A program made the position numbers and the translations under genes. The notes beneath the pieces are model-generated. The model was not told the origin of the DNA. It saw only the letters and a program-made list of their open reading frames with translations, and searched no databases. Of a stretch of DNA of 64,000 nt, positions 44,427-55,040 are shown piece by piece (position 1 is the first letter of the stretch; the number at the start of each line of letters is the position of its first letter). Location of the stretch: assembly GCF_007991635.1 (NCBI RefSeq), contig NZ_BJYS01000014.1, positions 112,488-176,487 of the forward strand, given 5' to 3'. Source of the stretch: Adhaeribacter aerolatus (lineage in GTDB: Bacteria; Bacteroidota; Bacteroidia; Cytophagales; Hymenobacteraceae).

Positions 44427-46907
44427 CTAATTGGTAGCCCCACCTCCCTGGCCTCCGCCGGAAACATCATCGTTTTTAATACCGCGTTTTTTCCGGGCAA
44501 TATCGCCCTGCAATTTGCCAAAACGGTAGTTAAACGATAGGCTCAGCCGGCGCATCACGTAAAACGATTCGGAATTCTGGTAAAAACGAGTATCCTGAAG
44601 TTCGTTGAAAAAGCGGCGGTTACGTTGGAAAGGACTGCTGATAGATAAATTGAGACTGCCTTTGTCTTTTTTAAAGAGCATCCGGGTAACCGAAAAACTA
44701 TTATAGGCCCAACCCGCAGAAGTACCTTGCAGCAAAATCTGGGGCGAATTGTACCCGATATTACCGCTGGCCCGCCATTTAGTCCCGAACTTATAATTCA
44801 CATAGCCAAAAACATTGGCCGTAATACCATTATTGCTCACGGGCGTTAAGGTATTGGTTTTGGTTACGGTATCGGCCACGGTAATTACGCCGTTAAGCTG
44901 TACAAAATTGGTACTGGCATTCAAACTCAGGTTCAGGTTTTTGGTTAAATTCATGTTAGTGTTGAACGATAAGCCCAGCCGCTGATTTTTGCCAATATTG
45001 CCGTAAGTGGTGCGGGCAACCGAATCGGCGCCCAAGGTAGTGAACAGCTGAATAGAATTGTTCGTGAAATTGTAGAACAAACTGGTATTCACCGATGTTT
45101 TTTTGACAAAGGTGCTATAGGATAAATCGAAGGAGTGGTTGGTGGCGGCTCTTAAATTGGGATTACCAAAGTAGATATTACGGGGGTCGGTGCGGTTCAC
45201 ATAAGGGTTCAGGTACCAGAGGCCCGGCCGTTCGATGCGTTGGGTATAGCTTAGCCGCATGGTCTTCATCTCCTTCAGTTTCCGCGACAAAGCAATGGAG
45301 GGAATTAAATTAAAATAATCCTGGTCTGCCACGGTACCCGAAGAGGCAAAGTCGGCGTTGATGCGGGTTTGTTCCAGTCGTGCACCCAGTTTCAGGCCCC
45401 AGTCTTTTTTCTTAAAGCTGTACGAAGTATAACCGGCAAAAATATCCTGGTGGTAATCAAAATTATTGCTTTGAGCCGGGTCTATTTCGTATTGCCCATT
45501 ATCAGGATTCAGGTTGGCATAAAAATAATCGCTGCTGTTCAGGCGGGTAATCGTTTTAAGGCCCATTTCCAGGTTATTCTTCCCAATGGGGTGCACATAA
45601 TCGGCCTGCACGGTATGTTCGGCCGAGGTGCCGTTGTTTTGCGTGGTGCTGTACACCAGGGGCCGATCGGTATATTCCAGCCGGAAATCAGTGTCGCTGT
45701 CGTTGCCGCCGTTGTTAAATTTATACGACAATGTAAAAAGTTGTTCTTTGTTTTTCCGGAAGCTGCGCTGATAATCGAGGCCTACATCGTACCCGTGCCA
45801 CTCAAAGGCTCCTTTGTTGTACCGGTTGTAAGACAATCCCGGCTCGCCGGTATAACTGGTATTTAAAACCTGTTGCGTTAGGTTGTTCCGGCTGTTACTG
45901 ACGTTGAAGCTGAAGTTACCGGTTATTAAATTCAAAGAATCGAGCTCGTAACTCAAGTTGCCGTCTAAATAATTAAAAGTGCCGTGGTTATTGTTAATGC
46001 CTCTTTGGTTCAGGCGTATTTTGCGAATGTAATCATCGCGGAATAAATTATTTTCAGCAGACGGCGACTCGTTGTAGTTATGCCCGTAATATCCCGAAAA
46101 ACCAAATTTTTTGATTTTGGCCGTTAAGTAGCCCCCAGCATTATAACCTACGGGCGTACGGGCACCCAAATTAATGGAGCCATTATAGCCACCCAGGGTT
46201 TTCTTTACCGTTATAATATTTATAATTCCGCCCACTCCTTCGGCTTCGTATTTAGCCGGCGGATTGGTAATTACCTCTATATTTTTAATGGTGTGGGCCG
46301 GCATACTTTTCAGTACTTCTTTGGGATCCCGCACAAATAACGACGAGGTTTTGCCATTTACCAATACCCGGTAACTGCCGCTGCCTTTCAACTGGATGTT
46401 ATCTTCGGCGTCTACGGTAATGAGGGGCACTTTGCGCAGCATGTCCAGGGCCGTCATGGTTTTACTTTCGGGATCTGCTTCTACGTCGTAAGTAATTTTA
46501 TCAATGTCTTGTTTTATGAGTTGTTTTTGGGCTACCACTTCAACCTCTTTCAATTGGCTCGAAGTGGGGCTTAGTTGTATCCGGCCTAAATTAACCACCG
46601 GGTTACCTACCGGAAACTCTGTAACTTTTAGTATACGGCTTTTAAAGCCTACGTAATTAATCACTACTTCATAGGCTTTGGGCGGTAAACCGGTCACTTC
46701 AAAAGAACCATTGTCCTGGGTATAAGTACTTTTAATAGGTTCTTTTTTGCCGGCTTCGCGTACCCCAACCGTAACATACCCCAGCGGCGCTACTTTAGCT
46801 GAATCTATGACAACGCCTTTAATGACAGCGTTGCCGGCTGGTACCTGCGCGGCTACGTGAGTTAAAATAATACAACAGAAAGGTAGAAACAGAAAAAGTT
46901 TTTTCAT
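44427..46907 (-). CDS. Outer-membrane beta-barrel receptor (TonB-dependent type) 1
   Basis: 826 residues. The signal peptide ends THVAAQ (about 21). A carboxypeptidase-regulatory-like domain (AVIKGVVIDSAKVAPLGYVTVGVREAGKK) covers about 27-115. The plug follows (ITYDVEADPESKTMTALDMLRKVPLITVDAEDNIQLKGSGSYRVLVNGKTSSLF; ITNPPAKYEAEGVGGIINIITVKK), then a barrel of the OMP_b-brl_3 type ending FNYRFGKLQGDIARKKR. This class resembles ferric-siderophore receptors but is common in Bacteroidota with unknown ligands. It is a full-length paralogue of the gene at 55678. No SusD partner is adjacent. Confidence 0.88.
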   Translation of the reverse strand: MKKLFLFLPFCCIILTHVAAQVPAGNAVIKGVVIDSAKVAPLGYVTVGVREAGKKEPIKSTYTQDNGSFEVTGLPPKAYEVVINYVGFKSRILKVTEFPVGNPVVNLGRIQLSPTSSQLKEVEVVAQKQLIKQDIDKITYDVEADPESKTMTALDMLRKVPLITVDAEDNIQLKGSGSYRVLVNGKTSSLFVRDPKEVLKSMPAHTIKNIEVITNPPAKYEAEGVGGIINIITVKKTLGGYNGSINLGARTPVGYNAGGYLTAKIKKFGFSGYYGHNYNESPSAENNLFRDDYIRKIRLNQRGINNNHGTFNYLDGNLSYELDSLNLITGNFSFNVSNSRNNLTQQVLNTSYTGEPGLSYNRYNKGAFEWHGYDVGLDYQRSFRKNKEQLFTLSYKFNNGGNDSDTDFRLEYTDRPLVYSTTQNNGTSAEHTVQADYVHPIGKNNLEMGLKTITRLNSSDYFYANLNPDNGQYEIDPAQSNNFDYHQDIFAGYTSYSFKKKDWGLKLGARLEQTRINADFASSGTVADQDYFNLIPSIALSRKLKEMKTMRLSYTQRIERPGLWYLNPYVNRTDPRNIYFGNPNLRAATNHSFDLSYSTFVKKTSVNTSLFYNFTNNSIQLFTTLGADSVARTTYGNIGKNQRLGLSFNTNMNLTKNLNLSLNASTNFVQLNGVITVADTVTKTNTLTPVSNNGITANVFGYVNYKFGTKWRASGNIGYNSPQILLQGTSAGWAYNSFSVTRMLFKKDKGSLNLSISSPFQRNRRFFNELQDTRFYQNSESFYVMRRLSLSFNYRFGKLQGDIARKKRGIKNDDVSGGGQGGGATN

Positions 46908-47542
46908 AGGGTAGATTTAGTCAGAAAATAAAATAGATACAATTTTTGGTAACCATTTACTCGGTAAGGGTAAGCCACGAAAAATTCAATTCAAAATACC
47001 TGGGTGGGTAAAAGCGTAAAAACCAGTTTAAAGAACTGGTAAGCGGCATTACTAAAACAAAGCCAAAATTAGGAAAGCAATTCTGGATTATAACGGGTTA
47101 ACAGTAATTTAATTATTCAAAGAAGTTTTTTAATACTGAATCAATAAAGTTAAATACCGCACAATTTGAATGGTGCTCTCCCATTTCTATTAAATAATAA
47201 GAGCAGCCGGTGGCGAATTTTCCATAAAAAAATTTAAAAAACTTTTCCACATTCGGCATTCTGTGCATTTACCAGTTTGTCATAAATAAGCTGGATAGAT
47301 TAAAATAGGTTGCTGGGGAGTACTCACCGGAGGTATTTACCGGGAAGTAGTGGAGCATTAACTTCCAAATTTACCGTAATAATACAAATTGCTAGCAACA
47401 CTGCTTTTTGTCTTAGTCCGAAACTGCTGCTTTACGACAAAAGTGTTTAAGGCAGGAACAGAAATAAGATAATTTGGCTATTAATTTCCTACTGGCTATA
47501 TTTTGCCTAAATCCTATATACTAGCCTTTCTTTATACCAGCT
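46908..47542. other. Divergent promoter region, receptor / heparinase-family genes (635 bp)
   Basis: AT-rich gap between divergent starts. On the minus strand TAAATTTG (47366-47373) fits TAnnTTTG but is about 460 bases from the receptor start. I see no open reading frame and no clear operator. Confidence 0.45.
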
Positions 47543-49537
47543 ATGGCTCTACGTTTCTACCGCCAATTACATTTTTATTTGACTTTAAGCTTATTCTTAT
47601 TTGGAAGCCTTTTAAAGGTGAACCTGGTAACCGGCCAAACTTTAAATAATCCGGAAGCGGCGTTACAGGCAGCGCAAAAGCTGTTGAGCCGCCTGGATTT
47701 AAACGCAACCGGTCTGGAAAAAGTAAAAGCACAGGAAAAAAGCCCGCTTTTAGCCGCAGAAGCGCTCCTGGCGTATTATCGGAGCCGCAGTTCGGTAAAG
47801 CACCCAATCAATCCCCGGGACAAAGCCGGCCAACTCGGTAAATGCGCCAGCGAAAAAGATTTAAAAATAGCCAACGATGCCTTGCAGCACATTTTTGTAG
47901 GCCAACCCGCTTATCCTGCTCATTTCTGCGGAGAAGATATTAACTGGGCTACGAACCCTTACCCCGATAAAGAATGGATTTGGCAACTAAACCGCATGAC
48001 TTTCTGGGACGCTATGGGGCTGGCCTACTGGCATACCGGCGAGGAAAAATACGCGCAGGAATGGTGCGCCCAATTAGTAGACTGGACCCGGAAAAATCCC
48101 CGTGACGAAGCGCACCAATACGCCTGGCGGTCCATCGAAGCCGGCATCCGGGGTTACCATTGGACCGGGCTTTTTCAGCGATTTTTGTATGCACCTTCGT
48201 TTACCCCAGCCGTTTTAGTAGCCTTCCTGAACAGTTGCTACGACCATTCCGAATATTTAACCACCAAGTACACCAAAGGCAGCAACTGGGGTTTAATGGA
48301 GGCCGAAGGGCTGGCTTTCATTGCCATTACTTTTCCGGAGTTTAAAGAGGCGGAAAACTGGACCGCCGAAGGCATCAAACGCCTGAACCAGGAAATTCAG
48401 AACCAGGTTTACGCCGACGGGCACCAGCGCGAACTGGCTTTTGGGTACCACATGGGCTGCATCGATTGGTTTTTACGGACTTATAACCTGGCCGGCCTGA
48501 ACGGCCGGCAGCAGCAATTTTCACCGGCTTACACCCAGGTAATCCAAAAAATGTGCGAAGTGCCGATGAAGCTGTCTTTTGGCGATGGCACCACCCCCCA
48601 GTTCGGCGATTCCTGGTCGGGCAAACCGGGCCAATATTACCCCAAATTAAAAACTTGGGCCCAGTTATTTAACCGCCCAGATTTTCTGTACGTAGCCACC
48701 GAAGGCAAAGCCGGCACCATGCCTGCCCAAACCGCTTTTGCTTTAGAAAAAAGTGGCCTTTATTCGATGCGCAGTGGCTGGAGCCCGGATGATATTTGTT
48801 TGGTACTGAAGTGCGGCCCCAACGGTGGCGGCCATTCGCAACCCGACAACGGCACCTTTGAGCTTTACGCCGGTGGCCGTCATTTAATGCCCGATGCGGG
48901 CAGCTATATTTACAGCGGCGATCCGGTAAACCGTGCCTGGTTCCGGCAGACCAAAGTGCATCAGACGCTCACTTTAAACGGTGCCAATTCGGCTTATGCT
49001 CCCAAACAATTGCTGTGGCAACCCGGAAAAGATTTGGATGTGCTGGTGGTAGAGAACGCGAGCTATCCTAACCTAACTCACCGGCGGGCTGTATTTTTTG
49101 TAGATAAGCAATATTTTATAATTGTAGATGAGGCCGTGGGTGAAGGTGCCGGCGAGATAGATCTTCATTTTCAACTGGCCCCTGGTAAGGCAATTTTTGA
49201 TAACGAAAAATTAGCCGTGCGCACCGATTTTACCGAAGGCTGGAATGTACTGGTACAGACCAATAGCCAACCCGGAATAAATTTAGAAGAGGAAGAAGGA
49301 CAAGTCTCTTTCGTTTACACCAAAAAAGAACCTCGCCCGGCCTTCCGGTACCGGGTCCGCAAAGTAGCAGGCCAGAAAGGAATCCGGTTTGTAACCGTAG
49401 TCGCGCCTTATACCGGCTTGCTTCCTAAAGTAAAAGCAAAAGTAATGGGCAACCCCGAAATAGGTACCTCCCAACTAAGATTAACAGTAGGCGCAAATGG
49501 CCGTTCTAAAAAAATTAGTTTTAACCTAAAAGAATAA
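47543..49537 (+). CDS. Heparinase II/III-family polysaccharide lyase
   Basis: 664 residues with a signal peptide ending VTGQ (about 33). The N-terminal alpha/alpha toroid contains WQLNRMTFWDAMGLAYWHTGEEKYAQEWC and GSNWGLMEAEGLAFIAITFPEF (the conserved Asn-Trp-Gly of the family). The C-terminal beta-sandwich begins near LYSMRSGWSPDDICLVLKCGPNGGGHSQPDNGTFELYAGGRHL, with the conserved His in GGGHSQPDNGTFEL. This is the pattern of PL12-type heparinase II/III lyases and near relatives (PL15 and others). It cleaves a uronic-acid-containing polymer by beta-elimination in the periplasm. It lies upstream of a SusC/D pair on the same strand; the specific glycan cannot be deduced. Confidence 0.9.
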   Translation: MALRFYRQLHFYLTLSLFLFGSLLKVNLVTGQTLNNPEAALQAAQKLLSRLDLNATGLEKVKAQEKSPLLAAEALLAYYRSRSSVKHPINPRDKAGQLGKCASEKDLKIANDALQHIFVGQPAYPAHFCGEDINWATNPYPDKEWIWQLNRMTFWDAMGLAYWHTGEEKYAQEWCAQLVDWTRKNPRDEAHQYAWRSIEAGIRGYHWTGLFQRFLYAPSFTPAVLVAFLNSCYDHSEYLTTKYTKGSNWGLMEAEGLAFIAITFPEFKEAENWTAEGIKRLNQEIQNQVYADGHQRELAFGYHMGCIDWFLRTYNLAGLNGRQQQFSPAYTQVIQKMCEVPMKLSFGDGTTPQFGDSWSGKPGQYYPKLKTWAQLFNRPDFLYVATEGKAGTMPAQTAFALEKSGLYSMRSGWSPDDICLVLKCGPNGGGHSQPDNGTFELYAGGRHLMPDAGSYIYSGDPVNRAWFRQTKVHQTLTLNGANSAYAPKQLLWQPGKDLDVLVVENASYPNLTHRRAVFFVDKQYFIIVDEAVGEGAGEIDLHFQLAPGKAIFDNEKLAVRTDFTEGWNVLVQTNSQPGINLEEEEGQVSFVYTKKEPRPAFRYRVRKVAGQKGIRFVTVVAPYTGLLPKVKAKVMGNPEIGTSQLRLTVGANGRSKKISFNLKE

Positions 49538-49744
49538 TCCTTGATAAGTACTGCTGGATTATTTCCATAATTAGAACCTGGCTTTTCTAGTCTAAACTAA
49601 TTATTGGCTGTTACATAGGCTGACCACACCATAGTCTCATTCCCTATAGCCGAAGAGGAACTGGCCAGAAAGTAAATAAGGCATAATTTATCTAAAGACC
49701 CAGAAAGTTTACCTGACCATTAATTTATCAGACAGGTAATCTAA

Positions 49745-49782
49745 GTCCATCTCCTTTAGGAGAGGGATTTAGGGTGAGGTCC
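49745..49782. repeat. Dispersed palindromic repeat, copy R5
   Basis: It reads GTCCATCTCCTTTAGGAGAG and continues GGATTTAGGGTGAGG. The core CTCCT-TT-AGGAG is a hairpin. The ending GGATTTAGGGTGAGG corresponds to the inner arm of the repeats around the DUF559 gene. Confidence 0.7.
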
Positions 49783-50250
49783 CACCAAGCTGAATTCAGA
49801 AGCTGTTTCGTATTTCTGTTCGTTACAGCATCTGGTATCATGGGTTATGTTATTTTATTACCGCCAATATTAAAATAACCGCCTGACTAGTGGCTGGTGC
49901 GTCCGCCGCAAGGATAACGATTTATTCCAACTTTTAAATGGTAAACAGCTTCTTACTGCTAAAGCTGCTTCCTCATTATTATTGTAACTAAATAATATTT
50001 TTTATAAAAATATTGGCTAATGCTAAACTTTTATTTAAATTGATTAGCCTTACCCCAGTTTATTAAATACCCGGGGGTGAGGCGTTTCAGGAGATTAGCG
50101 GGGTTCGGATACCACTGAATTATTATAATCGGCTATATGAAACAAAACCACACTATTACGCCACCCTGATAGCTTTAAATAGCTATTTTCTTTAACACCA
50201 ATGCCGCTGCTGCTTGCATTTAACCCTATTCTACCTGGGAAGCAAGGAAA

Positions 50251-50275
50251 TTAACCTGGTTCTTTAACCTGGTTC
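50251..50275. promoter_or_regulatory. Tandem TTAACCTGGTTC repeat before SusC2
   Basis: TTAACCTGGTTC occurs at 50251-50262 and again at 50264-50275, a 13-base period, about 85-108 bases before the SusC ATG. A direct repeat with near-helical spacing is a plausible operator. Related TTAACCTGGTAAAT sequences occur at 28637 and 58142. Confidence 0.35.
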
Positions 50276-50358
50276 AACTACTCTCTATCTTAGCTGGTTA
50301 TGCCGCTAATTTATTCCGCTTGTTTTTAAATTACAAAACGCAACTGTTAATCTGTTTT

Positions 50359-53300
50359 ATGAAAAATAATATACCCCCTATCCAAAAACAGCACCACCTC
50401 CTGCTGGTTAATAATAATCCCCGGCGTTTAACCCGGCTTTTAACATGCACCTTGCTCTTAACGCTTCTTTTAGGTGCTTCCACCACCGCGTTTGCCCAAC
50501 GAGAAATTCGCGGAAAAGTGACCGATGCAACGGATAACACCAACTTACCGGGCGTTACCGTTTTAATTAAAGGCAGCAGCCAAGCCACCACTACCGACCC
50601 CAGCGGCAATTATACCATTGAAGTGCCTAGCGACCAAAGCACCCTGGTTTTCTCGTTTGTTGGTTTTGTACCACAGGAAGTTCCGGTAGGTAACCGAACC
50701 ACTATAAACGTGGCTTTAACCGGCGATGCCAAGGCCCTGGACGAAGTGGTGGTAATTGGTTACGGAACCGTCAAGAAAAGTGATGTTACCGGGTCGGTTG
50801 GCTCCGTTTCGTCCGAAGAATTAACCGCATTTCCGGTGCCTAACCCCGTAATGGGGTTACAGGGCAAAACACCGGGCGTCCACGTGATGCAAAATTCCGG
50901 CGCGCCGGGCGTAAACGTCAGTGTCCGGATTCGCGGGGGCAATTCTTTACTCGGCAACAACGAGCCGCTTTACGTGATAGATGGTTTTCCATTGTCGGGT
51001 AATCCCAACGCCATTAACCCCAACGATATCGAATCCATTGAAGTGCTGAAAGATGCATCGGCTACCGCCATTTACGGTTCGCGGGGCGCCAATGGCGTGG
51101 TGCTGATTACCACCAAAAGCGGCAAAGCCGGCAAAACACAGGTTACTTTCGATAGTTATTATGGGGTTCAGCAGGTAACCAATACCATCGAATTGATGAA
51201 CGCCCGGGAATTTGCCGAAATTGCTAATGAGCGGGCCATCAATGATGGTTTTCCGCCGTACTTTACGCAGGATCAGGTAAATTCTTTTGGGGAAGGCACC
51301 GACTGGCAAAAAGAATTATTCCGGTCGGCCCCCATGCAAAACCACTCCATTAATGCCGCCGGCGGCAGCGAGAAAACCCAGTATTCTATTTCGGGCAGCT
51401 ATTTGGGCCAACAAGGCATTATTCCGAATTCCGACCACCAGCGGATTTCGCTCCGGGCCAATATTAACCAAAAGCTGGGTAATAAATTCAACCTGTCGTA
51501 CAACTCTACCCTAGCAAATATTGATCAATCCCAAATTGATATTAACGGCCAGAAAGGCGGCACCGTTTTATCGGCCGTGCTGGTAGGGCCGCCTACCGTG
51601 GCCCCGTACGAGGCCGATGGCAGTTATAGCAATGTCCGGCGCTATGTCTTCAGTCCGAACGAACTACGGAACCCGCTGGCCATGGCCAAAGAGCGCAAGC
51701 AGGATTTTAACACTAAATATATTTTAGCCGGGACCGCTCTTACCTACGAGCCCCATAAAGATTTCATATTCCGGACTTCGGTGGGTATTGAAACTTCTTT
51801 TACCCGCGAGGATAATTATTCTTCCCGGGTGCTGGATAATACCCCTACCGGCCGGGCAATTATTTCTTCGGCCGATTGGCTGAATATTCTGAATGAAAAT
51901 ACCTTAACTTATCATAAGCAAATTAACCAGGACCACGATTTGAATTTATTAGCCGGAGCTACTTACCAGCAAAACAGCTTACGCAACTTTAATTCGGGTA
52001 CAGTAACCGGCTTCTTAACCGATCAGCTGGAAACAAATAATTTGCAATCGGGCAGTGTGCCCGGTACGCCCGAAAGCGGTACGTCTGAATGGGTACTGGC
52101 TTCTTACCTGGGCCGGGTGAATTACGCCTACAAAGGCACTTACCTGTTAACCGCCAGTATCCGCAGCGACGGTTCTTCCCGGTTTGGCGTAGGCAATAAA
52201 TGGGGCTATTTTCCATCGGCCGCTTTTGCCTGGCGCGTAATTAACCAGGATTTTGCGAAGAATATTTCCCAACTATCCGACCTGAAACTACGCTTGTCGT
52301 GGGGCATAACCGGTAGTACCGCCGTTGATCCTTACCAAACCCTGAATAGCTTAACCTCTTACCGGACCGTATTTAACGATGCCCGCTACATTGGGTATGC
52401 CCCAAATGCCAACAGTCTGGCAAACCCCGATTTAAAATGGGAAACCACCGCCCAGTATAATGCCGGTTTAGATTTAGGATTATTCCAGAACCGTTTAAAC
52501 CTGACGTTTGATGTTTACCGGAAAGATACCCGCGACTTGCTCGCCTTTGTGCAACTGCCTACTTCTACCGGTTACGCCAGCACCATCAGCAATATTGGTA
52601 AAATCCGGAATACCGGGGTGGAACTCGGTTTAAATACCGCCATTTTTAATACTGCCTTTAAATGGGATTTGGGGGTAAATTTCTCGCGGAACCGCAGCGA
52701 GGTTATTCAGTTAGCCAGTAACAGCGATGTGTTCGGAGAAGTAATTCCGCAACCTTTGGCCGTGGCCATAAACCTGGTACGGGTGGGCCAGCCGGTAGGG
52801 GTTTTCTATGGCTACCTCGAAGATGGCCTGGATGAAAAAGGCGCTATTAAGTACAAAGACATTGATGGACAGCCTGGCATCACCGCCAACGACCGCACCA
52901 TTATCGGCGACCCGAACCCCGATTTTCTGTACAATTTTACTTCGAATATGTCTTTCAAAAACTTCGATTTAAATTTTATATTCCAGGGCAAACAGGGCGG
53001 CGATATTTTTAACGTAAACACTACCGCCGTGGCCAACAGCTTTTACTGGGGCGAAAATCAGTTAAAAGATTTCTTCAACAACCATTGGTCGCCGGCCAAT
53101 CCCGATCCCAACGCCAAATATCCGAAGGTAAGCTCCAAAACCATTTTCTCGGCTTCGGACCGCTTTGTGGAAGATGGCTCTTTTCTTAAATTAAGGAATG
53201 TGCAGTTGGGCTATAATTTGCCGGTGGCCCAACTGGGTATTACCTGGCTCAAAAACTTAAATGTTTACGTCAGCGGCCAGAACCTGCTCACCATTACCAA

Positions 53301-53424
53301 ATATTCCTGGTACGATCCCGAAGTAAACACCCGGGGTGGCAGCAATTCTATTTCCATGGGTATCGACAATGCCGGTTATCCCAATGCAAAAATGTACACG
53401 TTCGGCGTCCGGTTTACCCTTTAG
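50359..53424 (+). CDS. SusC/RagA family TonB-dependent outer-membrane transporter 2
   Basis: 1021 residues from the ATG at 50359 (MKNNIPPIQKQHHLLL); a TTG 39 bases upstream only adds an unlikely leader. The signal segment ends TTAFAQ. Then come the carboxypeptidase-regulatory-like domain (IRGKVTDATDNTNLPGVTVLIKGSS), the linker LDEVVVIGYG, the plug with PLYVIDGFPLSG and LKDASATAIYGSRGANGVVLITT, and a barrel ending FGVRFTL. It pairs with the SusD gene 27 bases downstream and imports oligosaccharides produced by the neighbouring lyase. Confidence 0.95.
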   Translation: MKNNIPPIQKQHHLLLVNNNPRRLTRLLTCTLLLTLLLGASTTAFAQREIRGKVTDATDNTNLPGVTVLIKGSSQATTTDPSGNYTIEVPSDQSTLVFSFVGFVPQEVPVGNRTTINVALTGDAKALDEVVVIGYGTVKKSDVTGSVGSVSSEELTAFPVPNPVMGLQGKTPGVHVMQNSGAPGVNVSVRIRGGNSLLGNNEPLYVIDGFPLSGNPNAINPNDIESIEVLKDASATAIYGSRGANGVVLITTKSGKAGKTQVTFDSYYGVQQVTNTIELMNAREFAEIANERAINDGFPPYFTQDQVNSFGEGTDWQKELFRSAPMQNHSINAAGGSEKTQYSISGSYLGQQGIIPNSDHQRISLRANINQKLGNKFNLSYNSTLANIDQSQIDINGQKGGTVLSAVLVGPPTVAPYEADGSYSNVRRYVFSPNELRNPLAMAKERKQDFNTKYILAGTALTYEPHKDFIFRTSVGIETSFTREDNYSSRVLDNTPTGRAIISSADWLNILNENTLTYHKQINQDHDLNLLAGATYQQNSLRNFNSGTVTGFLTDQLETNNLQSGSVPGTPESGTSEWVLASYLGRVNYAYKGTYLLTASIRSDGSSRFGVGNKWGYFPSAAFAWRVINQDFAKNISQLSDLKLRLSWGITGSTAVDPYQTLNSLTSYRTVFNDARYIGYAPNANSLANPDLKWETTAQYNAGLDLGLFQNRLNLTFDVYRKDTRDLLAFVQLPTSTGYASTISNIGKIRNTGVELGLNTAIFNTAFKWDLGVNFSRNRSEVIQLASNSDVFGEVIPQPLAVAINLVRVGQPVGVFYGYLEDGLDEKGAIKYKDIDGQPGITANDRTIIGDPNPDFLYNFTSNMSFKNFDLNFIFQGKQGGDIFNVNTTAVANSFYWGENQLKDFFNNHWSPANPDPNAKYPKVSSKTIFSASDRFVEDGSFLKLRNVQLGYNLPVAQLGITWLKNLNVYVSGQNLLTITKYSWYDPEVNTRGGSNSISMGIDNAGYPNAKMYTFGVRFTL

Positions 53425-53451
53425 TTAAGCACTTTTCATAAAAATCCAGAT

Positions 53452-54954
53452 ATGAAAAAATTAATATTTAATATTTTCAACCTGTCAGACAAGAAGAAAA
53501 TTATAGTTGCTTTATTTGCCGGTTTCCTGCTCACGGCCTGCGGCGACGACATGCTGCGCGAAGATCCGAAGGACCGCTTAGCCACCGTTAATTTTTACAA
53601 AACCAAGGCCGACGCGCAGGCTGCCATTGATGCCATTTACCAGCCTATTCGCAGTACCTACAGCGGTACCGACTGGGGCGGACAATTTACCGGGGCCGAA
53701 GATTACGCCATGGGCACCGGCATTTATTTGCCTTTGTCGCAGTACGTGATGAACAGCTCGGCCATTGCGCGGACTGATGCCGCCTGGCGGGCCTTTTACC
53801 AGACCATCCGGAACGCGAACATGGCCTTAAAATATATTCCGCCCATTGCCATGGACGAAACCGAAAAAAATGCTTTCCTGGGAGAAGCCCGCTTTTTAAG
53901 AGCCCTGGCCTACCGCGATTTGGTTAGGAGCTGGGGGGGCGTGCCGTTGCGTACCGAGCCTACCGAAAGTCTGGGTGCCAGCGCCATTTCCGCGGAGCGG
54001 GCTTCGGCTGCCGATGTTTATAATTTGATAATTGAGGATTTAAAATTTGCCGAAACCCACCTGCCGAACAAGCAAGCCTTAGCCGGTAAGCCTTCTAAGT
54101 GGGCCGCCAAAACCATGCTGGCCGATATTTATTTGTATACCGAAAAATGGCCCGAAGCCCGGGACAAAGCCGACGAAGTAATTAAATCCGGCGCTTACGC
54201 TTTGGTACCGGTTACCCAGCCCAACGATTTTGAATTAATATTCGGGCCAACGGCCCTTACTTCCACCGAAGATGTTTTTTCCTTTAAATATTCCCGGTCG
54301 TTGGGCGGCTCCCAAATTGCGCAGCAATATTCCATGTCCAATAGTGCCTATTCGTCGGGCGGTTACGGTTCTTTTTACGGTTTGCCTACTTTCCCGCTGT
54401 TAAGAGATTGGGACAAAAACGATTTGCGGTACAAGTTTAATATTTATACTTCTTACCCCACTAAATCCGGCACCATTGTGCAAACCAGTCCTGACCAGCC
54501 TTTGTTGTTTGGCAAATTTAAAGATGCTGGTTTTGCACCCAGCCATGGCAACGATTTCCCGATTTACCGCTACCCCGATGCTTTGTTAATTTACGCTGAA
54601 GCCGCCAATCAGGTCAATAACGGCCCTACTGCGCTGGCCGTAGAACGCCTGAATATGGTACGCCGCCGCGGTTACGGCTATAACCCAACGTCTCCTTCTC
54701 CGGTTGATTACACCTTAAGTACGGCTCCTACGGCCCAGGCATTCCGAAATCTGGTGCTGCAGGAACGGGCTTACGAGTTCCTGTGCGAGTTTAAGCGGTG
54801 GTTTGATTTGGTACGGACCAAAACCGTGAAACAGGTAATTAAGGCAGCCAAAGGAACTGATGTAACAGATAATTTCCTGCTGTTCCCAATACCAAAAGTG
54901 GAAATGGATAATAATCCGGCTTTGGGTCCGGAAGACCAGAATCCGGGGTATTAG
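53452..54954 (+). CDS. SusD/RagB family glycan-binding lipoprotein 2
   Basis: 500 residues with lipobox GFLLTAC (Cys30). The SusD core contains NAFLGEARFLRALAYRDLVRSWGGVPLRTEP, and the C-terminal RagB region has LVLQERAYEFLCEFKRWFDLVRT and LFPIPKVEMDNNPALG. It forms the surface lid of the SusC transporter upstream. Its stop codon adjoins the first palindromic repeat (54955) of the DUF559 element. Confidence 0.95.
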   Translation: MKKLIFNIFNLSDKKKIIVALFAGFLLTACGDDMLREDPKDRLATVNFYKTKADAQAAIDAIYQPIRSTYSGTDWGGQFTGAEDYAMGTGIYLPLSQYVMNSSAIARTDAAWRAFYQTIRNANMALKYIPPIAMDETEKNAFLGEARFLRALAYRDLVRSWGGVPLRTEPTESLGASAISAERASAADVYNLIIEDLKFAETHLPNKQALAGKPSKWAAKTMLADIYLYTEKWPEARDKADEVIKSGAYALVPVTQPNDFELIFGPTALTSTEDVFSFKYSRSLGGSQIAQQYSMSNSAYSSGGYGSFYGLPTFPLLRDWDKNDLRYKFNIYTSYPTKSGTIVQTSPDQPLLFGKFKDAGFAPSHGNDFPIYRYPDALLIYAEAANQVNNGPTALAVERLNMVRRRGYGYNPTSPSPVDYTLSTAPTAQAFRNLVLQERAYEFLCEFKRWFDLVRTKTVKQVIKAAKGTDVTDNFLLFPIPKVEMDNNPALGPEDQNPGY

Positions 54955-54994
54955 CACCTCATCCCCGGCCCTTCTCCTCTGGGAGAAGGGAGCG
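54955..54994. repeat. Outer inverted repeat R6 of the DUF559 element
   Basis: It begins right after the SusD stop with CACCTCATCCCC and contains the hairpin CCCTTCTCC-TCTG-GGAGAAGGG at 54969-54990. The same 22 bases occur exactly, in reverse complement, in R9 (55642-55663). Confidence 0.85.
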
Positions 54995-55040
54995 GTCCAA
55001 CTTGATAAGTCTATCTGTTAGATAAAAGAATGAAGTTAGG

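Larger units (their letters stand above)
49538..50358. other. Upstream region of SusC2 (about 820 bp)
   Basis: The long gap between the lyase gene and SusC contains palindromic repeat R5 (49745-49782) and a tandem 12-bp repeat at 50251-50275. No open reading frame of substance is seen. The SusCD pair therefore likely has its own promoter here. Confidence 0.55.

Noticed and set aside
50320..50358. TTG at 50320 as the SusC2 start
   Set aside because: The ATG at 50359 gives a normal leader, and TTG starts are uncommon in this group.
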